Assembly: GCA_964484135.1 (NCBI GenBank)
Contig: CAZAEL010000014.1
Span: 1 to 52,597 of the forward strand
Length of the DNA: 52,597 nt
Reading direction: 5' to 3'
Source of the DNA: CAZAEL01 sp964484135
GTDB taxonomy: Bacteria > Elusimicrobiota > Elusimicrobia > FEN-1173
Positions within the stretch are counted from its first letter, which is position 1, and every line of letters begins with the position of its first letter. The notes beneath the pieces are model-generated. The model saw only the letters and a list, made by a program, of their open reading frames with translations, searched no databases and was not told the origin of the DNA. The position numbers and the translations under genes are program-made. Shown piece after piece: positions 38,858-46,102 of the stretch.

Positions 38858-39886
38858 TCACGCCGACACCTTCAAGGGGATGACGGCGGCGCTCATCTGG
38901 CGGATCCGGTCGCTGATCTGGCGGTTGATGCCTTTTTCCACGAACTCGCCGGCGGCCTTGACCGCGTTCTTGATGGCCTTGGCGTTGGAACCGCCGTGGG
39001 CGATGATGGCCACGCCGCCCACGCCCAGAAGCGGCGCCCCGCCGTATTCCGCGGGATCCATCCGTTTCTTGATGCGGCTGAAGGGAGGCTTGAGCAGAAG
39101 TTTGCTGATGAGGGCGGTCAGGGGGTGTTTCTTGATCTCGGCCTTGATGAGGGAGAAGATGGCCTCGGCCAGCCCTTCCGCGAACTTGAGCACCACGTTG
39201 CCCACGAACCCGTCGCAGACCACCACGTCCGCCGCGCCCTTGGGGATGTCGCGGCCCTCCACGTGGCCGATGTAGTTGAGGCCGCTGGCCTTGAGCAGGG
39301 GATGGGTCTCCTGGGTGAGCTGGTTGCCCTTTCCTTCCTCTTCCCCGATGGTCAGGAGCCCCACCCGGGGCTGGGAGACGTGCAGGACGGACTGGGCGTA
39401 GATGCTGCCCATGAGCGCGAATTGCACCAAATGTTTGGGTTTGCAGTCCACGTTGGCGCCCATGTCCAGGACGATGCAGCTCCCTTCCAGGGTGGGCATG
39501 ACCGTGGCGATGGCCGGCCGGGACACCCCCGGCAGGCGGCGCAAATGCCAGAGGGCCGCGGCCATGGTGGCGCCGGAGTTGCCGGCCGAGATGAAGGCGT
39601 CGGCCTTGCCTTCGGCCACCATCTCGGCGCAGAGCATGATGCTGGAATCTTTCTTGGAGCGGCAGGCTTCGGCGGGCTTTTCGTGCATCCCGACCACGGT
39701 GGGCGCGTGCACGACCAGGAAGGCCTCCTTGGCGTTGTGGCGGGCCAGCTCCTGCTCCAGGAGCTGGCGGTCCCCCACCAGGATGATCTCGTGGCCGGTT
39801 TCTTTCTTGGCCTGGAGCGCCCCCTCCACGTTGACGGCGATGCCCCGGTCCCCGCCCATGGCGTCCAGGGCGATGCGGCAGGTCAT
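38858..39886 (-). CDS. plsX: Phosphate acyltransferase PlsX
   Basis: The 342-residue enzyme makes acyl-phosphate from acyl-ACP for phospholipid synthesis. Motifs: IALDAMGGDRGIAVNVEGAL, AFISAGNSGATMAAALW, VLDMGANVDCKPKHLVQFA, VCDGFVGNVVLKFAEGLAEA and YGGAPLLGVGGVAIIAHGGS. The start codon is immediately preceded by one arm of a long inverted repeat (39888-39942) that would hide the ribosome site. rpmF-plsX-fabH order is classical. Confidence 0.97.
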   Translation of the reverse strand: MTCRIALDAMGGDRGIAVNVEGALQAKKETGHEIILVGDRQLLEQELARHNAKEAFLVVHAPTVVGMHEKPAEACRSKKDSSIMLCAEMVAEGKADAFISAGNSGATMAAALWHLRRLPGVSRPAIATVMPTLEGSCIVLDMGANVDCKPKHLVQFALMGSIYAQSVLHVSQPRVGLLTIGEEEGKGNQLTQETHPLLKASGLNYIGHVEGRDIPKGAADVVVCDGFVGNVVLKFAEGLAEAIFSLIKAEIKKHPLTALISKLLLKPPFSRIKKRMDPAEYGGAPLLGVGGVAIIAHGGSNAKAIKNAVKAAGEFVEKGINRQISDRIRQMSAAVIPLKVSA

Positions 39887-39887
39887 T

Positions 39888-39942
39888 CCATCACCTGTCT
39901 TTCCGCCACAGGCGGAACCTTTGGTTCCGAGGCAGGTGATGG
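39888..39942 (-). promoter_or_regulatory. Hairpin covering the plsX ribosome-binding site
   Basis: CCATCACCTG (39888-39897) and CAGGTGATGG (39933-39942) are a perfect 10-bp stem, enclosing a second stem CGGAACC-TTT-GGTTCCG (39913-39929). On the minus strand the proximal arm CAGGTGATGG ends one base before the plsX ATG and contains the only Shine-Dalgarno-like bases (AGGTGA). It may be a dispersed palindromic element with a translational effect. Confidence 0.55.
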
Positions 39943-40064
39943 GATCACAACGATATTTCCCCCTTTAAGGATCATCGTCAGAAAGGGCTCAACTCCCGCG
40001 GGCGGGCCGGCGTTTCAAAAATGCGCGCAGAGGGGGCAAGAACAAGAAAAGGCAAGCCCAATTT

Positions 40065-40274
40065 TTAGGACTTGCCCTCTTCCTTGTTTTTCTTTGTCTT
40101 CGGCGGGACCACCAGTTCGTCGCCGTAGTGGCCGCAGGCCAGGCAGACGCGGTGAGGGGCGCGCAGGGCGCCGCACTTGGCGCACCGGGACAGGGAACCG
40201 ATCTCCAGGCGCCAGTTTTGGGCGCGGCGCATGTCGCGCCGCATGGGCGTGTGTTTTTTCTTTGGGTTAGCCAT
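40065..40274 (-). CDS. rpmF: Ribosomal protein bL32
   Basis: The 69-residue protein begins MANPKKKHTPMRRDMRRAQN and has the zinc-ribbon C+ form CAKC ... CLAC, so it binds zinc. A Lys/Glu-rich tail follows. It overlaps yceD by 8 bp. The 178-bp gap to plsX contains the palindromic element and otherwise nothing I can identify. Confidence 0.95.
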   Translation of the reverse strand: MANPKKKHTPMRRDMRRAQNWRLEIGSLSRCAKCGALRAPHRVCLACGHYGDELVVPPKTKKNKEEGKS

Positions 40275-40743
40275 TTTTTTGTTTTTTCAGGACCTCGAAA
40301 TTCCTCAGTTTTGCGAACGGCGTCTCCGCCGGCGATTCTCCGCAGCCGCAGGACGTGCGGTTCAGATTGGCCCCGCAACGGGGGCACAGGCCCCGGCACT
40401 CCGCGCGGCAGAGGGGCTTGGCCGGCAGGGCCAGCAACAGGGACTGCCGGGCCTCTTCCAACAGGTCCACCTCGGTTTGGGCCAGGGGCGCGTGGGCCTC
40501 GAACCCGGCGCTCAGGGCGGACTGGTACGCTTCCAGGCACCGGGCGCAGACAAGGCCCATCCGCGCGGACAGGCTCGCGACCACCAGGATCTCGTCGTCC
40601 AGGGCCTCCGCGTGGACGTGGAGGTCCAGCGGAGCCAACAACCGCGGCTGGTCCGGCAGGTTCAAGGGGATTCGGTCCGCCGGGATGGACATATCGGCGT
40701 CCAAAACGCCGGCGTCTTGGACCTCATGGATCGACAATTTCAT
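40267..40743 (-). CDS. YceD / DUF177 family protein
   Basis: The 158-residue protein shows the family motifs VCARCLEAYQSAL in the middle and LCRAECRGLCPRCGANLNRT followed by CGCG, both cysteine-rich. YceD is nearly always encoded before rpmF and is implicated in 23S rRNA accumulation. It is the first gene of the yceD-rpmF-plsX-fab operon. GGGGGGAGGG precedes the ATG. Promoter and terminator-like hairpin lie upstream. Confidence 0.9.
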   Translation of the reverse strand: MKLSIHEVQDAGVLDADMSIPADRIPLNLPDQPRLLAPLDLHVHAEALDDEILVVASLSARMGLVCARCLEAYQSALSAGFEAHAPLAQTEVDLLEEARQSLLLALPAKPLCRAECRGLCPRCGANLNRTSCGCGESPAETPFAKLRNFEVLKKQKNG

Positions 40744-40767
40744 GGTCCCTCCCCCCGTTGTTCACCG

Positions 40768-40802
40768 AAAAGAACAAAAAGAAAACCCCCTGATGGGGGT
40801 TT
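40768..40802 (-). terminator. Terminator after the GT4 gene, inside the yceD leader
   Basis: AAACCCCC-(4-base loop)-GGGGGTTT (40783-40802) is a perfect 8-bp stem. On the minus strand it is followed by TTTTCTTTTTG. It lies between the promoter at 40819-40847 and yceD, so it can stop both the upstream glycan transcript and transcripts from that promoter. Confidence 0.8.
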
Positions 40803-40818
40803 GGGATCACCGGCCCTT

Positions 40819-40847
40819 AATGTAGCGAATTTTTTGAAAGATGTCAA
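40819..40847 (-). promoter_or_regulatory. Promoter of the yceD-rpmF-plsX-fab operon
   Basis: Minus strand TTGACA (40842-40847), 17-bp spacer, TACATT (40819-40824). The -35 box overlaps the last codons of the GT4 gene. Predicted leader about 70 bases including the terminator hairpin. Confidence 0.65.
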
Positions 40848-41998
40848 ACGTTCCTGTCCGCCAGCTCCTCGTACAGCTCCTCCTGTTTCAGGACCATGTG
40901 GTCGATGTCGAACTCGGACCGGACGCTTTCCCGGGCCCGTTCCCCCATTTGCAGGGCCAGGCGGGGGTTTTGCAGGAGTTGGAGGATGCGCTCCGCGGTG
41001 AGGTCCGGCCGTTTCGGGGGCGTCAGGAAGCCGTTGACCCCGTCCGCCACCACGTCCCGCACCCCGTCCACGGCGTTGGCCACGCAGGGCAGGCCGGAAG
41101 CCATGGCCTCCACCAGGGCGCGGGGCAGCCCTTCCCAGAGGGAGGTGAGCGCGAAGACCGTTGTGCGCATGAACAGGTGCGGGATGTCCCGCCGCCAGCC
41201 GGGCAGGAGGAAAACGTCTTCGAGCCGGTGGCCGCGGATGATCCGCTCCAGTTCGGGGCGCTCGTCCCCGTCCCCCACCATGAGGAAGCGGGCGTCCGGG
41301 AATTGGGCGTGGACCCGGGCCGCGGCCCGGATGAAGTCCGCCAGGTTTTTTTGGGGCTTGAAGGGGCCCACGGTGGTGACCAGTTTGTGCCCGGTTCCCA
41401 GGGAGAGCCCGTCCGGGACGTTGGGCCGGCGGGTCAGGGAGCGGTACAGCCCCAGGGGCACGCCGCTCCGGATGAGCCGGTATTGCTCGGACCGGCCGAT
41501 GCCCAGGGAGAGGGCCTCCTCCCGGTTGGCGTGGGACACCGCCACCAGGGCCGTGGAGATCCGCGCCGCGGCCTTTTCCAGCCAGATGAAGAACCGGCGC
41601 GTCCAGAAGTTTTGCTCCGGCGTGAACCCGAAGCCGTGGAAGGTGTGGATGATCAGCGGCACGCCGGCCAGACGGGCGGCCCACCGCCCCAGGATGCCGG
41701 CCTTGGAGGAGTGTGTGTGGACGATCAGGGGTTTTTCACGCCGCAAAACCAAAAAGATTTCCGCCAGCGCCACCAGGTCCAGGAACGGGCTCACCGGCCG
41801 CACCAGGCTGTTGATGAAAAAGGTCTGGAAATCCACCCGTTCGGTTTCTTTGTCCAGGTACGCGCCGCGGCCGCAGAGCAGGATGGGCTCGAACCGTTCC
41901 CGGGCCAGGTGCTCAACGGTATACAACGTGTTCTGCTGGGCCCCGCCCAGCTCCAGCTGGGTGATGATGTGGGCCACTTTGATCCGTTTGCGCGCCAT
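40844..41998 (-). CDS. GT4 family glycosyltransferase
   Basis: The 384-residue GT-B enzyme has IKVAHIITQLELGGAQQNTL at the N-terminus, HTHSSKAGILGRWAARLAGV in the acceptor domain, and in the donor domain TVGPFKPQKNLADFIRAAAR, LMVGDGDERPELE, and FALTSLWEGLPRALVEAMAS with the EX7E-like arrangement. It probably transfers a sugar nucleotide unit to a lipid-linked glycan. ATG 41998 is chosen because the fold begins there; a longer frame upstream overlaps the preceding gene. It is the last gene of the glycan cluster and is followed by a terminator. Confidence 0.9.
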   Translation of the reverse strand: MARKRIKVAHIITQLELGGAQQNTLYTVEHLARERFEPILLCGRGAYLDKETERVDFQTFFINSLVRPVSPFLDLVALAEIFLVLRREKPLIVHTHSSKAGILGRWAARLAGVPLIIHTFHGFGFTPEQNFWTRRFFIWLEKAAARISTALVAVSHANREEALSLGIGRSEQYRLIRSGVPLGLYRSLTRRPNVPDGLSLGTGHKLVTTVGPFKPQKNLADFIRAAARVHAQFPDARFLMVGDGDERPELERIIRGHRLEDVFLLPGWRRDIPHLFMRTTVFALTSLWEGLPRALVEAMASGLPCVANAVDGVRDVVADGVNGFLTPPKRPDLTAERILQLLQNPRLALQMGERARESVRSEFDIDHMVLKQEELYEELADRNV

Positions 41999-42015
41999 GG
42001 TCTCTCTCCGGTCCC

Positions 42016-43764
42016 CTATTGAAGGGAGGCGATCTTTTCCGCGGCCAGCCGGGCCAGCTCGGTCTTGGTTTCGTCCCTTTCGGCCAGGACGTCCGGCCTT
42101 TGCGTCAGCATCAGGATCCGTTCGTAGGTTTCCAACGCCTCCGAACGTCGGCCCAGGGATTCCAGGACCTGGGCGCGGCGCAGCCACGAGAGGGGGTTCA
42201 ACGGCAGGGCGGAGATGGCCCGCTCAAAAGAGGCCAGGGACTTGGGCAGATCGCCCCGCCCCAGGGACAGTTCGCCCGCTTCCTGGTGGAAACGCGCGCT
42301 GAAAGGCGAAAGCGACAGGCTCTTTTGCAGGTCCGCCTCGGCTTCTGGCTTTTGTCCCGCGGCCAGGCGGGCCCGCGCCCTCAAGGAATAGAGCTCCGGC
42401 TCCCGGGGGTTCCACCGCAGGCCCTGTTCCGCCGAGGCCCCCGCCGTCGCGGGGTCTTGGTTTTGCCAGGCGTACCGGCCCCGGGCCAGATGTTGGTCCG
42501 CCCGGAAGAGGCCGAAGGACCAGGCGGCCGTCAGGGCGCCCAGAACGAGCCCGGCCGCCGGCAGGGGCCACCGGGGCCCCGGGGTTTCCCGGGCCGCTGT
42601 TTTTTCCTCCGGGCTTTCCCCCCACAGGTACCCGGCCAGGCTCCAGAAGGCCCAGGCCGGGCTGGGGAAGGAAAAGCCGATGTGGGCCAGGTTGTACAGC
42701 CCGAACCCGGCCAGGCCCAGGGCCGCGGCCGCGCCGTTCCCGGAGAGGCCGCGCCGGCACCGCCGGGCCAGCAGGACCAGGAACAGAAGAAAGCCCGCCG
42801 CGGACACGGCGCCCCGTTCCGCCAGCATCTCCAAAAGGAAGTTGTGGGCGTACAGGCTGTTCTGTCCCCAGGGGTCGGCCCGATAACCGGGGTACGCCTC
42901 GCCGAAGGCCCCCGGCCCCTGGCCCCACAGGGGCTTGTCCATCCACATCCGGAGGCCGCTTTGGGCCCAGGCGGCCCGGTCTCCCTCCCATTGGAGGAGG
43001 CGGGGCCATTCCGCGCGGAAAATCCAGGCCCCGGACAGGAGCAGCGCCGGCACCAGAAAGCCGAACACCCGCAGACGGCCCGCGATCCGGGCCCTTTCCC
43101 GCACAAGCAAAGCAAACAGGAGGCTCGCCTGTAAAGCCAGGACCAGGTACGCGAGGAAGGAAGAGGTTCGGAAAAGACACCACACCAGGGCCGCCGCCGC
43201 GGCCGCGCGGAGGAGGCGGGGAAGGAGGGCTTCGGCGTCCGCCCAATGCCGCAGGACCAAGGGCGCCGCCAGGAGCAGGAAGGACGCCAGCACGTTGGGG
43301 TTCACCAGGGGGCCGCTCAAGGGGCCCAGCGCGTCCTTGGCGGAAACCAGGGCCGCGGCCAGGACCAGGACCGTTCCGCCCCACAGGGCCTTGAGATGGA
43401 ATTCCCTTCGTTCCGCCGGGGCCGCGGCCAGGAGATAAAAAAAGGCGAAGCCGACGGCGTCGTTCAAAAGGGCCCGGTCCACGCTGTGGGCGAAGGGGCT
43501 CAGGGCCGCGGACACGGCGGAACCGCCCAGGAAGAGGCCCAGAGGCAGGGCGGTTTGGGACAGGACGCGCTCCGGTCCGTTCGCGACGTCCTGTTTCGGT
43601 CCGGCGAGCCGCCGCAGGGCCGCGGCCATGAGCAGGCCGCAGCAGGCCAGGCGCACCGCGGTCTGGGCCCAGAGGTCCCAGCAGCCCCGCAGGAGCGGGT
43701 GGACGAGCAGGATCAGGAAAAAAGAGCCGTGGAAGAACGCGGAAAAAGACAAAGGAAAGGTCAA
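42016..43764 (-). CDS. O-antigen ligase-like (Wzy_C) membrane protein with C-terminal TPR repeats
   Basis: The 582-residue protein has about ten to twelve hydrophobic helices over residues 1-400, then a soluble tail. The loop MDKPLWGQGPGAFGEAYPGY and YAHNFLLEMLAERGAVSAAG match the Wzy_C/O-antigen ligase domain. The C-terminal 150 residues contain TPR units (AEQGLRWNPREPELYSLRAR, KSLSLSPFSARFHQEAGELS, ERAISALPLNPLSWLRRAQV). It should join or polymerise glycans on the periplasmic face. The TTG at 43764 overlapping the preceding TGA (TTGA) is the most plausible start. Confidence 0.82.
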   Translation of the reverse strand: MTFPLSFSAFFHGSFFLILLVHPLLRGCWDLWAQTAVRLACCGLLMAAALRRLAGPKQDVANGPERVLSQTALPLGLFLGGSAVSAALSPFAHSVDRALLNDAVGFAFFYLLAAAPAERREFHLKALWGGTVLVLAAALVSAKDALGPLSGPLVNPNVLASFLLLAAPLVLRHWADAEALLPRLLRAAAAAALVWCLFRTSSFLAYLVLALQASLLFALLVRERARIAGRLRVFGFLVPALLLSGAWIFRAEWPRLLQWEGDRAAWAQSGLRMWMDKPLWGQGPGAFGEAYPGYRADPWGQNSLYAHNFLLEMLAERGAVSAAGFLLFLVLLARRCRRGLSGNGAAAALGLAGFGLYNLAHIGFSFPSPAWAFWSLAGYLWGESPEEKTAARETPGPRWPLPAAGLVLGALTAAWSFGLFRADQHLARGRYAWQNQDPATAGASAEQGLRWNPREPELYSLRARARLAAGQKPEAEADLQKSLSLSPFSARFHQEAGELSLGRGDLPKSLASFERAISALPLNPLSWLRRAQVLESLGRRSEALETYERILMLTQRPDVLAERDETKTELARLAAEKIASLQ

Positions 43765-45080
43765 AGCAGGGCCCGAAGGGATTCCGCGGTCTTCTTGCCG
43801 TCCAGGACGGCCTCTTCCATGAAGGAATATTTCCAGGCCCCGTACCGCCCGATGGAATGGACCCGGGCCTTTTCCTTCAGCCACCCGAGCAGTTTTTCCA
43901 CGGCGGCGGCGCGGCGCGCGTCGTAGATCACGTACGCGTACCGGATGGGCAGAAAGCTCGCCACCGGAATCTTGTCGGAGGGCTTGAGCAGGCCGCAGGC
44001 CGTCAAGCCCCGGCGCACGCGGCGGAACAGGCCGGCCTGGGCCGCCCTGTCCAGGGGCATCTCTCCGGGCCGGCAGGACACCTCGATGTACATCGAAGAG
44101 CAGCCTCGGGGAGCCGCGTGGGGCGTGAAGTTCATGGGAAACCCGGCGCGGTAAAAGGGAAATTTCTCTTCCGGGAAGTAGATCCAGGATTTGTCCGATA
44201 TTTCGGCCCGCTTCACGCCCAGGTTCAGGCACAGCACGGACGTCCAGCGCAGGCTTTCAAAGGCCTCCCTGAGCTCTTCCGGAAAAGGCTCCAGCCGTTT
44301 CAGCAGTTCCGGCAGGGGCAGGGTGGAGACCAGGTGACGGTAGGGCAGGGTTTCCCCCGATCCCCAGCGGGCTTTCTTCTCCTTCCAGAAAACCTTTTCC
44401 AGGGACACGCCGAGACGCACGTCCAGCCCCTCGGCCAGGGACTCGGCCAGCCTTTGGATCCCCCCTCGCCGCGGGTACAAAAAGCTGGCGTTGTACCCGA
44501 AGGCCTTGTCGTGGTCCGTCAGGGCGCCGGCCAGCACGTCCTCCAGTTTGGGCTGGGGAACGAACGGCCCGCACCACTCGGGCGTCATGTCCTCGGGCGG
44601 CACGGTCCAGAGCTTCCGGTTGTACGGGATCATGAAATGCCTGGAAATCCCGCGCCCGAAGAGACGCTCGCACCATTCCCGGAAGTTCAGGGGACGGGGC
44701 GAGGCCAGGGGGTCGGCGCCGAACTTTTGTTTGGCCTCCCACAGGCCCAGGAAACATTCTTCGATGACTTTGGCGGGCAGGCCGTACAAATTGGCCTGAA
44801 AGGGATAGCGGGTGTACACCCCGTGGGAGTGGATCCAGGCGTTGCGGCGGCATTCCCGCAGGTTTCCCCGCAGGAGGCGGCGGACGAGCTTCCGCGTGTA
44901 GTCGTTGTGGAGGTGGAGCAGGTGGCCGGTGTGGTCGAAGGTGAAGCCGTCCACCGTGTAGGAGCGGGCCGTGCCGCCCACGGCCTTTTCCCGCTCGAAC
45001 ACCGCGGCGGGCCCGCCCAGGTGGAAGGCGCAGGACAGGCCCGCCAGCCCGCCGCCGGCGATCAGGACCTGGGGGTTCAG
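43761..45080 (-). CDS. FAD-dependent amine oxidase/protoporphyrinogen oxidase-like protein in a glycan cluster
   Basis: The 439-residue flavoprotein opens with QVLIAGGGLAGLSCAFHLGG (dinucleotide-binding GxGxxG) and VFEREKAVGGTARSYTVDGF, typical of the UDP-galactopyranose mutase/amine-oxidase superfamily. In glycan clusters such proteins are annotated as protoporphyrinogen oxidase-like; a role in nucleotide-sugar conversion is inferred. No ATG, GTG or TTG exists in frame before the Rossmann motif. The only sensible start is CTG at 45080, which overlaps the preceding stop as CTGA. Downstream overlap with the ligase-like gene is TTGA. Confidence 0.75.
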   Translation of the reverse strand: MNPQVLIAGGGLAGLSCAFHLGGPAAVFEREKAVGGTARSYTVDGFTFDHTGHLLHLHNDYTRKLVRRLLRGNLRECRRNAWIHSHGVYTRYPFQANLYGLPAKVIEECFLGLWEAKQKFGADPLASPRPLNFREWCERLFGRGISRHFMIPYNRKLWTVPPEDMTPEWCGPFVPQPKLEDVLAGALTDHDKAFGYNASFLYPRRGGIQRLAESLAEGLDVRLGVSLEKVFWKEKKARWGSGETLPYRHLVSTLPLPELLKRLEPFPEELREAFESLRWTSVLCLNLGVKRAEISDKSWIYFPEEKFPFYRAGFPMNFTPHAAPRGCSSMYIEVSCRPGEMPLDRAAQAGLFRRVRRGLTACGLLKPSDKIPVASFLPIRYAYVIYDARRAAAVEKLLGWLKEKARVHSIGRYGAWKYSFMEEAVLDGKKTAESLRALL

Positions 45081-46102
45081 GGGACGTGCACCTTGTGCAG
45101 GCGGACCAGCCCGTACAGCCCGATGGCGAAAGCCGCGGCGAAGACGAAGATGGACACGTACAGGGGCCACCAGGTGACGAAATAGGCGGTGGCGCCGCAG
45201 AGCGCGGCCACGCCGGTCAGCGTCCCCACCACCTGGCGGGACGAAAGCCCCAGGGTCCTGAGCTTCAGCGCCAGGTGGTCCTTGGATCCCAGGAAGGGCG
45301 ACTTGCCCTGCTTGATGCGCAGGATGGAGACGAAGGCGGTGTCGTAGAGCGGCACGCCCAGGATCAGGAGCGGCGCGAAAAGCCCCACCTCGTTGACCTG
45401 GGTGTAGGACGTGCCCAGGGAGAGGGCGGCCATCAGGAACCCCAGGGACAGGCTGCCGGCGTCCCCCATGAAGATCTTGCGGCGCTCGGAAAAGTTGTAC
45501 GGCAGGAAGGCCAGGGACGCGCCGGCCACGGTCGAGGCCGCGAAGTTGACGTAGATTTCCTCCGTGGGCAGGGAGATGAACAGGAACCCCAGGCTGGCCA
45601 CGAAGGCCTGGGACGCGGCCAGTCCGTCCATGATGTCGATGATGTTGAAGGCGTTGGTCACGCCCACCACCCACAGCACGGTCACCGCGTCCGCCAGCCA
45701 CTGAGGCTGGATGAACTTCACGCGCACGTCGAACCAGAGCAGCAGGAAGGCGCCCAGGGCCTGGAGCAGGAACTTCCAGCGGAAGGACAGGCCGCCGTGC
45801 TTGAGGTCGTCCACCAGCCCCACCAGGACCATGAAGGCCCCGCCGGCCAAGAGCGCCCGCAAAGACCGCAGGGTTCCCGTGGGGAAATGGGTGAACTGGC
45901 GGGTGAGGATCAGCGTGAGGGCCACGGCCAGGAAGATGGCCACCCCGCCCAGGTACGGCGTGGCCGCCTGATGGGTCTTCACGGGCGAGGAAGGATGGTC
46001 CATGATGTCCCAACGCACGGCCACCAGGCGCAACAGCGGCGTCAGCGCCAGCCCCAGGGCGAAGGCCGTGAAAAAAACGCCGAAATAGAGGACGTTACCC
46101 AT
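45077..46102 (-). CDS. WecA/TagO-type undecaprenyl-phosphate sugar-1-phosphate transferase
   Basis: The 341-residue, about ten-helix protein starts lipid-linked glycan synthesis by transferring a HexNAc-1-phosphate to undecaprenyl phosphate. Catalytic motifs are LVGLVDDLKHGG (Asp pair), NAFNIIDIMDGLAASQAF, KIFMGDAGSLSLGFLMAALS and KDHLALKL (His motif). The pattern fits WecA/TagO better than MraY, which lacks this HxLxL arrangement and is longer. It overlaps the upstream membrane protein by 8 bp. Confidence 0.9.
   Translation of the reverse strand: MGNVLYFGVFFTAFALGLALTPLLRLVAVRWDIMDHPSSPVKTHQAATPYLGGVAIFLAVALTLILTRQFTHFPTGTLRSLRALLAGGAFMVLVGLVDDLKHGGLSFRWKFLLQALGAFLLLWFDVRVKFIQPQWLADAVTVLWVVGVTNAFNIIDIMDGLAASQAFVASLGFLFISLPTEEIYVNFAASTVAGASLAFLPYNFSERRKIFMGDAGSLSLGFLMAALSLGTSYTQVNEVGLFAPLLILGVPLYDTAFVSILRIKQGKSPFLGSKDHLALKLRTLGLSSRQVVGTLTGVAALCGATAYFVTWWPLYVSIFVFAAAFAIGLYGLVRLHKVHVP

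Noticed and set aside
45077..46102. MraY of peptidoglycan synthesis
   Set aside because: Motifs and length fit WecA/TagO, and neighbours are glycan rather than mur genes.
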